From an uncultured Ellagibacter sp. (GTDB taxonomy: Bacteria; Actinomycetota; Coriobacteriia; Coriobacteriales; Eggerthellaceae), in contig CAKTSW010000070.1 of assembly GCA_934613165.1 (NCBI GenBank), positions 1-7,105 on the forward strand: a stretch of DNA of 7,105 nucleotides, read 5' to 3'. The translations under genes were made by a program, and so were the position numbers. Numbering within the stretch: the stretch's first letter is position 1; each line of letters opens with the position of its first letter. Of this stretch, positions 1 through 5,311 are shown one piece after another. Below the pieces are notes generated by a model. It was not told the origin of the DNA, did no database searches, and saw only the letters and a list, made by a program, of their open reading frames with translations.

Positions 1-325
1 CGTGCTTGCCGAGCAGTTCGGTTTCGTGGGCGCCATGGCGCTGCTCGCGCTCTACGGCGCGCTCATCTACGTGAGCGTTTCGATCGCACGCAACTCGAAC
101 GATCTTTTCGGTACGGTAATCGTTATGTGCGTTGTGGGCATGTGGCTGTTCCAAATATTGGAGAATATAGGCATGGACTGCGGGCTCATGCCCATTACGG
201 GCATTCCGCTGCCGTTCGTGAGCTACGGCTCGACCGGCATGGTCATGAGCTTCATGGCGCTCGGGCTCATCGGTTCGGTGTGGCGCAGTTCGAACCTCGA
301 CAAGAAGAAAGAAGGGCGCATATGA
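1..325 (+). CDS. rodA: SEDS-family peptidoglycan glycosyltransferase, RodA-like, C-terminal end (5' partial)
   Basis: Only the last 107 codons are visible; the reading frame is open at the left edge (first full codon at base 2), so the start lies outside the window. RodA/FtsW proteins are membrane enzymes that polymerise lipid II into glycan strands; RodA works in the elongation complex. Three hydrophobic helices can be seen at visible residues about 8-28, 38-53 and 79-96, followed by a short basic tail. The family signature is clear: N-I-G-M, G-L-M-P-I-T-G-I-P-L-P-F-V-S-Y-G (visible residues 55-76). The NIGM motif favours RodA over FtsW, as does the downstream TIGR03960 gene, which commonly follows mre/rod loci. 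The motif after SYG reads S-T-G instead of the usual G-S-S. The stop overlaps the next start (ATGA at 322-325), so the two genes are probably translated together. FtsW is the main alternative. Confidence 0.85.
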   Translation, partial: VLAEQFGFVGAMALLALYGALIYVSVSIARNSNDLFGTVIVMCVVGMWLFQILENIGMDCGLMPITGIPLPFVSYGSTGMVMSFMALGLIGSVWRSSNLDKKKEGRI

Positions 326-1401
326 AGCTTCCCATCGACGTCGCGGCGGTCATCAACGCGGCGACCGACCTTGAAAGCGCGCGGACGACGCCGGTTTCGG
401 TCAGCGTGCTCATCGACGACACGGCTCCGGGGGATGTCGCGGCGCACGTGCGCACCGCGTTTCTGGGCGCAGGGTCGCACGCCCGCGTGACCATCGGGTA
501 CTTCGCGGGGCCGGCGTTCGAGCCGTATTCCGGCGACGACATGGCGGTCATCGTCGCGGGCACGTCGGAGGACGTGGGGGCGCGTGCGGCGGCCATCCGC
601 GCCGCCGGGGTTCCCGTCATGGTGGTGACCTCGCTGCCGTCGCTTGTGGGCGACTTGGCGAGCGCGTTCGGCAACCCCATCCCCGAAGGCGACCTGGTCG
701 CCCCGAAGGCGTCCGTCCCCGAGCAGGGCGATGCGGCCGGGGTCGACGGGGCCGAGGGCGCGCCGGCGCATGCGGAGGCCGACATCGACGCCCCGATCGC
801 CATCGACGAGGCGGCCGCGGCCTCGCTCGACCGCCGCATGGGGGAATGGGTCGTCGCCGCCTGCCGGGAGAAGCGGCTCGCGCTCGCGCTTGCGTTCCCG
901 TTCGTGCGGCGACCGCTTTCGCTCGAGGCAGTGAACGCCACGTCGCTTCAGAACGCGGGAATCGGCCTCGTCGCGTTCATTCCGGGGGCTGACTTGCCCC
1001 TTATGACGCTCAATCAGGCGAAGATGCTGCTCCAGATTGCGGCCGCCTACGGCCAGCCCATGAGCGCCGCCCGTGCGAAGGAGCTTGCCGCGGTGGTCGC
1101 CGGGGGCGTTGCCTGCCGCAACGTCGCCCGCGAGGTCGCAGGCGTCGTCCCCGGCATCGGCTGGGCGGTGAAGGCCGCGGTCGGGTATGCCGGCACCTTC
1201 GCGATGGGCCAGGCGGCGGTCGAGTACTTCGAGCGCGGCGGCAACATCTCGGGGCTTGCGGGCGTCGTCGGGGTGGCGACCTCGAAGGCCGCGAAGGTCG
1301 CGAGCGAGGCTGCGGCGACCCCGGTCGGGTCGCGCGTCGTCGGCACGGCGAAGTCGGCGCTTCGCCAAGGGGCCGCTTCCATCCTGAAGAAGACCGAATA
1401 G
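322..1401 (+). CDS. DUF697-like protein with no GTPase domain, function unknown
   Basis: This 359-residue protein starts at ATG 322, which overlaps the rodA stop; GAAGGG at 311-316 is the ribosome binding site, 5 nt upstream. Longer in-frame starts would run back into rodA and are rejected. Residues about 22-105 alternate predicted strands and helices (VSVSVLID, MAVIVAG, VPVMVVTS), like a Rossmann-type fold, but there is no Walker A loop and no NKxD motif. Residues about 119-165 form an Ala/Asp/Glu-rich low-complexity linker. Residues about 165-310 resemble DUF697 (YcjF family), a domain often fused to or paired with membrane-associated small GTPases: F-P-F-V-R-R-P at 192-198, then small-residue hydrophobic helices rich in Gly/Ala (for example G-L-V-A-F-I-P-G-A-D-L-P and V-V-P-G-I-G-W). 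The C-terminus is a basic amphipathic stretch. The protein may be membrane-associated. A role with RodA is inferred only from the overlap. Confidence 0.8.
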   Translation: MKLPIDVAAVINAATDLESARTTPVSVSVLIDDTAPGDVAAHVRTAFLGAGSHARVTIGYFAGPAFEPYSGDDMAVIVAGTSEDVGARAAAIRAAGVPVMVVTSLPSLVGDLASAFGNPIPEGDLVAPKASVPEQGDAAGVDGAEGAPAHAEADIDAPIAIDEAAAASLDRRMGEWVVAACREKRLALALAFPFVRRPLSLEAVNATSLQNAGIGLVAFIPGADLPLMTLNQAKMLLQIAAAYGQPMSAARAKELAAVVAGGVACRNVAREVAGVVPGIGWAVKAAVGYAGTFAMGQAAVEYFERGGNISGLAGVVGVATSKAAKVASEAAATPVGSRVVGTAKSALRQGAASILKKTE

Positions 1402-1406
1402 CCACG

Positions 1407-1442
1407 GCGCACCCGCGCGGCCCTGTGCTCGTGCGGGTGCGC
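1407..1442 (+). terminator. strong G/C hairpin after the rodA-DUF697 unit, probable terminator
   Basis: Bases 1407-1416 (GCGCACCCGC) pair perfectly with 1433-1442 (GCGGGTGCGC). The stem extends inward by four more pairs, two of them G-T, leaving an 8-nt loop (1421-1428). It begins six bases after the stop codon at 1399-1401. There is no T-tract after the stem, so it is not a textbook intrinsic terminator. Stems of this kind without T-tracts are common at gene ends in high-GC actinobacteria. It could instead stabilise the 3' end of the upstream mRNA. Confidence 0.55.
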
Positions 1443-1466
1443 GGTTCATCAATTCCCGTTCGAAGG

Positions 1467-1491
1467 GGATTCGTTTCCAGAGGGGAAATCC
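1467..1491 (+). promoter_or_regulatory. ribosome binding site of the radical SAM gene inside a possible small hairpin
   Basis: AGAGGGG at 1479-1485 is a good Shine-Dalgarno sequence 6 nt before ATG 1492 and decides that start. TTTCC at 1474-1478 can pair with GGAAA at 1484-1488 around the loop AGAGG. An alternative fold pairs GGAT (1467-1470) with ATCC (1488-1491). Either fold would partly hide the ribosome binding site. No convincing -35/-10 pair was found in 1443-1491, so this gene may be read from upstream or from a weak promoter. Regulation by this fold is only a possibility. Confidence 0.4.
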
Positions 1492-3444
1492 ATGACCGAT
1501 TTATGGCCGCGGCTCGAGCCGCTGCTCGCGCGGGTCGAAAGGCCGGCGCGTTATCTCGACCACGAATGGGGGAGCGTGCGCAAAGAGGGCGCCGACTTCT
1601 CCTACTGCATGGTCTATCCGGACACCTACGAGCTCGGGCAGCCGAATCAGGCGGTTCGCATCCTCGTGAACGCGGTGAACGCGACGGAGCACTTGGCGGC
1701 CGAGCGCGCGTTTCTGCCCGCGGTCGACCTCATCGACATCATGCGCGAAGAGGGCATCCCGATGTTCTCGCTCGAAAGCTGCGCGCCGCTTTCCGAGTTC
1801 GACGCCATCGGCATCACGCTCCCGCACGAGCTTGCGGCGACGAACGTGCTCGAAGTGCTCGACTTGTCGGGCATCGCCCTTCGCGCGGTCGATCGCGCTG
1901 AGGGGGACCCCATCGTGTTCGGCGGCGGGCCGTGCGCTTTGAACCCCGAGCCCTACGCCCCCTTCTTCGACGCGGTTTTGGTCGGCGAAGGGGAAGAGGC
2001 GCTTCCCGAGGCGCTTTTGGAGGTGCGCCGCCTGCGCGCCCTCGGGGCTTCGCGCCGCGACATCCTGCGCGCGCTCGCGAAGCTTTCCGGGTGCTACGTG
2101 CCCTCGCTCTACCGCGTGCGGGACGAGGCCGAGGCGCAAAATGCGGGCTCGTGGCTCGAGCCTCTTGAAGAGGGCGTTCCCGAGCGCATAGAGAAGCGCC
2201 TGTTCGCGGGCTTCTCGGAAAGCAGCGCATGGGAGCCGTGCGTCGTTCCCTACACCGAATGCGTGCACGACCGCCTGAGCGTGGAGGTGCTGCGCGGCTG
2301 CGCGCGCGGGTGCCGCTTCTGTCAGGCGGGCATGATGTATCGCCCCGTCCGCGAACGCTCGGCCGACAACATCGTGGAGTCGGTGCTCGCGGGGCTCGCC
2401 GACACGGGATACGACGAGGTGAGCCTGACGTCGCTTTCCTCGACCGACCACTCGCAGATCGCCGACATCCTCACGCGCCTGAACCACGCATGCGACGGCA
2501 AGGGCGTGCGCATATCGCTGCCCTCGCAGCGCCTCGACTCCTTCGGCGTCGACATGGCGGGGCTCGTCGCCGGCCAGAAGAAGGGCGGGCTCACCTTCGC
2601 GCCCGAGGCCGGCACGCAGCGGCTGCGCGACGTCATCAACAAGAACGTCACCGAAGACGACCTGTTCGGCGCGATCGACGCGGCGTTCAAGGCGGGCTGG
2701 CGCCGCTGCAAGCTCTATTTCATGATCGGGCTTCCCACCGAAACCGACGACGACATCAAGGGCATCGCGAGCCTCGTGCAGCGTGCCTACGACCGCGCGA
2801 AAGCGGCCGTGCCCCCCGAGCACCGCGGCAATGTGCGCGTGAGCGCGTCGGTGGCGCTGTTCGTCCCGAAGTCGCAGACGCCGTTCCAGTGGGACGGTCA
2901 GATCCCGCCCGAAGAGGCGATTCGCCGCGTGAACCTTCTGCGCAACAGCGTGAAGTACCGCGCGGTCGACATCCACTGGCACGACCCGGCGACGAGCTTC
3001 GTTGAGGCGGTCATGAGCCGCGGCGGCCGCGAGGCTGCCGACTGGGTCGAGGCCGCATGGCGGCGCGGCGCTCGCTTCGACGCCTGGACCGAGCTCTTCG
3101 ACGAGCAGGCGTGGCGCGACGCGGCAGACGAGCTCGGACTCGACCCGGCGGCCATCGCGCAGGCCCAGTGGGACACGGCGCGCGTCATGCCCTGGGCGCA
3201 CATCTCGAGTGGTGTGAGCGTTCGCTACCTCGCGCTCGAGCGCAAGCGCGCCGACGGCGGCGTCACCACGCCCGACTGCACGTTCGAGAAGTGTACGGGG
3301 TGCGGTGCCTGCCAGGCGCTTGAATGCGGCAACGTGCTCATGGGACCGCGCGCTCTGCCTGCGAAGGCCGCGCCTGACCAGGGGGCTGCGGCGGGCGACG
3401 ATGCCGCCGAATCGGATTGTGCCGGGGAAGGAGACGCGCGATGA
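1492..3444 (+). CDS. TIGR03960-family radical SAM protein (B12-binding-like N-domain, C-terminal Cys cluster)
   Basis: This 650-residue protein matches the length and motif order of the TIGR03960 radical SAM family, whose reaction is not known to me. Residues about 1-240 resemble a cobalamin-binding-type fold (P-D-T-Y-E-L-G at 43-49 region, G-I-T-L-P-H-E, F-G-G-G-P, V-G-E-G-E-E-A-L), but lack the DxHxxG cobalamin ligand motif. The radical SAM cluster motif is C270-x3-C274-x2-C277. Further family motifs are F-A-P-E-A-G-T-Q-R-L-R-D (from F369), G-L-P-T-E-T-D (from G413) and F-V-P-K-S-Q-T-P-F-Q-W (457-467). The C-terminus carries a second cysteine group, C596, C601, C604, C607 and C612, which could bind another iron-sulfur cluster. 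The end overlaps the next gene by ATGA, the usual pairing for this family. It should be cytoplasmic; an RNA- or protein-modifying role is inference. Confidence 0.9.
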   Translation: MTDLWPRLEPLLARVERPARYLDHEWGSVRKEGADFSYCMVYPDTYELGQPNQAVRILVNAVNATEHLAAERAFLPAVDLIDIMREEGIPMFSLESCAPLSEFDAIGITLPHELAATNVLEVLDLSGIALRAVDRAEGDPIVFGGGPCALNPEPYAPFFDAVLVGEGEEALPEALLEVRRLRALGASRRDILRALAKLSGCYVPSLYRVRDEAEAQNAGSWLEPLEEGVPERIEKRLFAGFSESSAWEPCVVPYTECVHDRLSVEVLRGCARGCRFCQAGMMYRPVRERSADNIVESVLAGLADTGYDEVSLTSLSSTDHSQIADILTRLNHACDGKGVRISLPSQRLDSFGVDMAGLVAGQKKGGLTFAPEAGTQRLRDVINKNVTEDDLFGAIDAAFKAGWRRCKLYFMIGLPTETDDDIKGIASLVQRAYDRAKAAVPPEHRGNVRVSASVALFVPKSQTPFQWDGQIPPEEAIRRVNLLRNSVKYRAVDIHWHDPATSFVEAVMSRGGREAADWVEAAWRRGARFDAWTELFDEQAWRDAADELGLDPAAIAQAQWDTARVMPWAHISSGVSVRYLALERKRADGGVTTPDCTFEKCTGCGACQALECGNVLMGPRALPAKAAPDQGAAAGDDAAESDCAGEGDAR

Positions 3445-4193
3445 GCGAGCAGCAGCAGGTGTTCCGGTTGCGCTTGGTGTTCGCCAAGCAGGGAAGGCTC
3501 GCGATGCTTTCCCACCTCGAAGTCGCCCGCGCGCTTGAGCGGACGGTGCGCCGCGCGGGGCTACCCTACGCCGTGAGCCAGGGCTTCTCGCCCCACATGC
3601 TCATCGCGTTCGGGGCGGCTCTGCCGGTCGGCGTGGGCGGCACGCACGAGATCGCGGACGTGCGCCTGACCCGTTACGTTCCGGCAGAGGAGGCGCTCGG
3701 GGCGCTTCAGGGCGCGAGCCCGGCCGACCTCATGGTGAAGGCGGCGACCTACATAGAGCCCCGTGCCACGGCGGCGTCGGTCGCGTTTCCCGTGAGCACG
3801 TACCGTGCGCTTCTGTCGTGCACGCCGGCCGTTCTTCCCGTGCCGGACGAGATCCGCGTTGTGCGCAAGAAGAAGGAGAAGGTGCTTCGCCCGGAGGAGT
3901 TCCTCGTCGGGCCGCTGGAGCTTACCGGGGCCGTGGTCACGTTCAAGCTCGAAGCGAAGCCGACGGGCAGCCTGCGCCCCGATATCTTGCTACGCCACTG
4001 CGTCGAGGGGTACAACGCCGCGGCGTCGGGCGGGCAGATCGGCGGGTTCACCTGGGTCGACAACGCCGTCGAGCCGGAAGCGGCGCGCGCGGCAGCGGCG
4101 GGCGAGCTTCCGTGTTGTGACAACGCGCCTTTGCGCGTGGTCAACATAACGCGCATCGCGCAAGAAACCGAAGCCGCCGCAGGCGACCGATAG
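3441..4193 (+). CDS. TIGR03936/DUF2344 radical SAM-linked protein
   Basis: This 250-residue protein is the standard partner of TIGR03960 radical SAM proteins and in some genomes is fused to them. ATG 3441 is chosen because AAGGAG lies at 3428-3433, 7 nt upstream, and because the start overlaps the preceding stop, which implies translational coupling; an in-frame ATG at 3417 has no such signal. The N-terminal half shows the family signature: L-S-H-L-E at 23-27, R-R-A-G-L-P, S-Q-G-F-S-P-H at 46-52 and L-P-V-G-V-G-G followed by E-I-A-D. A lysine-rich segment (V-R-K-K-K-E-K-V) sits in the middle, and the C-terminal part is a predicted mixed alpha/beta region. No catalytic residues can be assigned. 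In many Firmicutes rng and rplU follow this gene; here a tRNA-Gly follows instead. The fold and role are unknown to me; substrate presentation to the radical SAM enzyme is a guess. Confidence 0.88.
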   Translation: MSEQQQVFRLRLVFAKQGRLAMLSHLEVARALERTVRRAGLPYAVSQGFSPHMLIAFGAALPVGVGGTHEIADVRLTRYVPAEEALGALQGASPADLMVKAATYIEPRATAASVAFPVSTYRALLSCTPAVLPVPDEIRVVRKKKEKVLRPEEFLVGPLELTGAVVTFKLEAKPTGSLRPDILLRHCVEGYNAAASGGQIGGFTWVDNAVEPEAARAAAAGELPCCDNAPLRVVNITRIAQETEAAAGDR

Positions 4194-4261
4194 AACGCGG
4201 GTGCCCGATAAGGGGCAAGCGGCCAGCGAGATGCAAGCCGGCGGATAACAGGGCACGCACG

Positions 4262-4302
4262 TGGGCGGACAAGTTTCCACAACTTGAAAACTTGTCCGCC
4301 CA
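4262..4302. repeat. perfect 15-bp inverted repeat before tRNA-Gly; terminator or operator
   Basis: TGGGCGGACAAGTTT (4262-4276) is exactly complementary to AAACTTGTCCGCCCA (4288-4302), with an 11-nt spacer. The spacer contains a second AACTTG (4281-4286), so CAAGTT at 4270-4275 can also form a shorter competing hairpin with it. Smaller inverted repeats lie upstream: TGCCC at 4202-4206 can pair with GGGCA at 4213-4217 or with GGGCA at 4251-4255. No T-tract follows on either strand. It may end transcription of the radical SAM unit. Its right arm also reaches the -35 region of the putative tRNA-Gly promoter, so an operator role is possible. Confidence 0.7.
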
Positions 4303-4319
4303 TTCGGGCGATGTTGCGG

Positions 4320-4325
4320 TACAAT
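4320..4325 (+). promoter_or_regulatory. putative -10 element of tRNA-Gly
   Basis: TACAAT differs from TATAAT at one position. It lies 17 nt before the first base of the tRNA, the same gap as for the tRNA-Asp promoter in this window, and would give a leader of about 10 nt. No good -35 hexamer is seen at the expected distance; that region is occupied by the right arm of the large inverted repeat. Confidence 0.5.
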
Positions 4326-4342
4326 GACGGTCGCTGCAAAAA

Positions 4343-4416
4343 GCGGGTGTGGTTCAATGGTAGAACTTCAGCCTTCCAAGCTGATAACGCGGGTTCGATT
4401 CCCGTCACCCGCTCCA
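4343..4416 (+). tRNA. tRNA-Gly (anticodon UCC)
   Basis: A full cloverleaf can be drawn. The acceptor is GCGGGTG (4343-4349) with CACCCGC (4406-4412), followed by discriminator T and an encoded CCA (4414-4416). The D stem is GTTC/GAAC. The anticodon stem is TCAGC/GCTGA with loop CTTCCAA, which places anticodon TCC at 4375-4377. The T stem is GCGGG/CCCGT with loop TTCGATT. It reads GGA and, by wobble, GGG codons. U73 is the normal glycine identity base. It is a single-gene unit with its own terminator. Confidence 0.97.
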
Positions 4417-4427
4417 CGAATAATCAG

Positions 4428-4456
4428 GCCAGAGGCAATATGCTTCTGGCTTTTTT
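4428..4456 (+). terminator. intrinsic terminator of tRNA-Gly
   Basis: GCCAGAGGC (4428-4436) pairs with GCTTCTGGC (4442-4450) over nine pairs, one of them G-T, around the loop AATAT. Six T residues follow at 4451-4456. It starts 11 nt after the CCA end. This is the clearest rho-independent terminator in the window. Confidence 0.92.
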
Positions 4457-4696
4457 GTATCCCAGTATCCTTCGCGCGATGCAGCTCGTAGGTGGGCAGG
4501 ATGTTTGCCGAGGGCGCCATGCGATCGAAAAGGGGATAGGTGGGACGATCGATCGGCATCGAGGGATGCCCAGACGCCCCTGAAGCGTCGACAAGCGCAA
4601 ATGTTCGGCGACCGCACCGCTTGAGTTTCGGCGACACCCCAGCTCAGCGCTTTATTCCTCGCCTTCGGGCAAAGTCCGCTTGCTTCGGGCATCTTC
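4457..4696. other. non-coding spacer between tRNA units, no convincing gene
   Basis: No reading frame here has a supported start and ribosome binding site. The only long open frame on the minus strand runs into the antisense of tRNA-Gly and through its terminator. Two small perfect hairpins lie side by side: GGCATC (4555-4560) with GATGCC (4565-4570), and GACGC (4573-4577) with GCGTC (4585-4589). A short GCC-TTCG-GGC tetraloop lies at 4661-4670, and TTCGGGCA recurs nearby at 4664-4671 and 4684-4691. A small RNA or gene remnant cannot be excluded. Confidence 0.35.
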
Positions 4697-4705
4697 TGGT
4701 ATAAT
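4697..4705 (+). promoter_or_regulatory. extended -10 promoter for the tRNA-Pro/tRNA-Arg unit
   Basis: TGGTATAAT combines a perfect TATAAT (4700-4705) with the TG of an extended -10 element. It lies 20 nt before the tRNA-Pro gene. The -35 region 17 bp upstream (CGCTTG, 4677-4682) is poor, as is typical where the extended -10 compensates. Confidence 0.75.
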
Positions 4706-4725
4706 TTCTCGTGCTGTGTGGCTGT

Positions 4726-4802
4726 CGGGATGTGGCGCAGTTTGGTAGCGCGCCTGCTTTGGGAGCAGGATGTCGCAGGTTCGAATCCTGTCATCCCGAC
4801 CA
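4726..4802 (+). tRNA. tRNA-Pro (anticodon UGG)
   Basis: The acceptor is CGGGATG (4726-4732) with CATCCCG (4792-4798), then discriminator A and encoded CCA (4800-4802). The D arm contains the usual GCGCAG...GGTAGCGC. The anticodon stem is CCTGC/GCAGG with loop TTTGGGA, giving TGG at 4760-4762. The T loop is TTCGAAT. C1-G72 and A73 are normal for bacterial tRNA-Pro. It is probably co-transcribed with tRNA-Arg, which begins 23 nt further on with no terminator between them. Confidence 0.97.
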
Positions 4803-4825
4803 TTTCAGCTTTTTCTTGGCCATGC

Positions 4826-4901
4826 GCGCCCATGGCTCAACGGATAGAGCATCGGACTTCTAATCCGACGGTTGCAGGTTCGAATCCTGCTGGGCGCGCC
4901 A
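4826..4901 (+). tRNA. tRNA-Arg (anticodon UCU)
   Basis: The acceptor is GCGCCCA (4826-4832) with TGGGCGC (4891-4897), discriminator G, and encoded CCA (4899-4901). The D stem is GCTC/GAGC. The anticodon stem is TCGGA/TCCGA with loop CTTCTAA, so the anticodon TCT is at 4859-4861. It reads AGA and AGG, rare codons in a genome of this composition. No intrinsic terminator is seen downstream, so readthrough into the glutaredoxin gene is possible. Confidence 0.97.
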
Positions 4902-4966
4902 TTTCGCCTTTCCTTACCGTTGTTCAACGAATGTCGCTCCCTATCTGCCGATACGCGCTTTAGCGG

Positions 4967-5000
4967 TATGCTTCTCCCATCGTTTCAGCGTTGAGGAGGA
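4967..5000 (+). promoter_or_regulatory. weak -10 candidate and strong ribosome binding site of the glutaredoxin gene
   Basis: GAGGAGGA at 4993-5000 is a near-ideal Shine-Dalgarno sequence whose AGGAGG core lies 4 nt before ATG 5004 and fixes that start. TATGCT at 4967-4972 could be a -10 element giving a leader of about 25 nt, but the matching -35 region is poor. The ribosome binding site is secure; the promoter is tentative. Confidence 0.5.
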
Positions 5001-5003
5001 CCA

Positions 5004-5246
5004 ATGGCGTATCTCGAGAACCATTCGCTTTATTACAAGAAGTCGTGCCCGTACTGCACGAAGGTGCTTCGCTTCATGGAGGAAAACAAAATCACGCTCG
5101 ACATGCGCGACACGCTTCAGCCGGGCAACCAAAACGACCTTATTCGCGTCGGCGGGAAGAAACAGGTTCCATGCCTGGTCATCGATGGGAAAGCGATGTA
5201 CGAGTCGAACGACATCATCGACTACCTGCGCCAGTACGCCTCATAG
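5004..5246 (+). CDS. glutaredoxin-like thiol-disulfide oxidoreductase
   Basis: This 80-residue protein has the length and fold order of a minimal glutaredoxin. The active site C15-P-Y-C18 follows the first predicted strand, V55-P56 provides the cis-proline next to the active site, and E67-S-N-D-I-I-D-Y-L is the usual C-terminal segment that contacts glutathione in classical glutaredoxins. Family members reduce disulfides in the cytoplasm with electrons from glutathione or, for NrdH-type proteins, from thioredoxin reductase. Coriobacteriia are not generally thought to make glutathione, so the electron donor here is open. Members of this kind are also annotated as GST N-terminal-domain proteins. 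The gene stands alone after the tRNA unit and converges on rdgB. An extra cysteine, C57, follows the cis-proline. Confidence 0.9.
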   Translation: MAYLENHSLYYKKSCPYCTKVLRFMEENKITLDMRDTLQPGNQNDLIRVGGKKQVPCLVIDGKAMYESNDIIDYLRQYAS

Positions 5247-5311
5247 CGTGGCGATGGCGGTTTCGCTCGGGCTTTGCGGCGGCAATTCTCCTGCTCGTCC
5301 GCTGCCGTCTT

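Noticed and set aside
223..1452. Long open frame of 409 codons on the minus strand over the DUF697 gene
   Set aside because: It is antisense to a gene with a good start and family-like domain. The product is Arg/Gly/Asp-rich with no recognisable motif, as expected from GC-rich shadow frames.
1501..3201. Open frame of 566 codons on the minus strand opposite the radical SAM gene
   Set aside because: The plus strand carries all radical SAM motifs here. The minus product is low-complexity Arg/Ala/Val/His-rich, a GC-bias artefact.
3749..4417. Minus-strand frame beginning M-E-R-V-T-G-I-E-P-A-L
   Set aside because: This is the well-known spurious peptide read from the antisense of a tRNA gene, continuing antisense through the DUF2344 gene.
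4368..4637. Minus-strand frame of 89 codons in the spacer after tRNA-Gly
   Set aside because: It starts at GTG without a ribosome binding site at a normal distance, crosses the intrinsic terminator, and ends in tRNA-Gly antisense (the G-D-G-N-R-T-R-V type artefact).
4405..4833. Minus-strand frame containing M-T-G-F-E-P-A-T-S-C
   Set aside because: It is a classic false protein from tRNA-Pro antisense.
4918..4929. Short inverted repeat CGTT-GTTC-AACG after tRNA-Arg as terminator
   Set aside because: It has only four pairs and no T-tract.
4718..4963. Plus-strand frame containing A-Q-R-I-E-H-R-T-S-N-P-T-V-A-G-S-N-P-A
   Set aside because: It is translated straight through tRNA-Pro and tRNA-Arg and matches the usual tRNA-derived spurious sequence.
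5278..5306. Possible terminator between the glutaredoxin and rdgB genes
   Set aside because: GGCGGC and GCTGCC form only six pairs, one of them G-T, across a 17-nt loop, and the following T-run is weak. Not strong enough to annotate.
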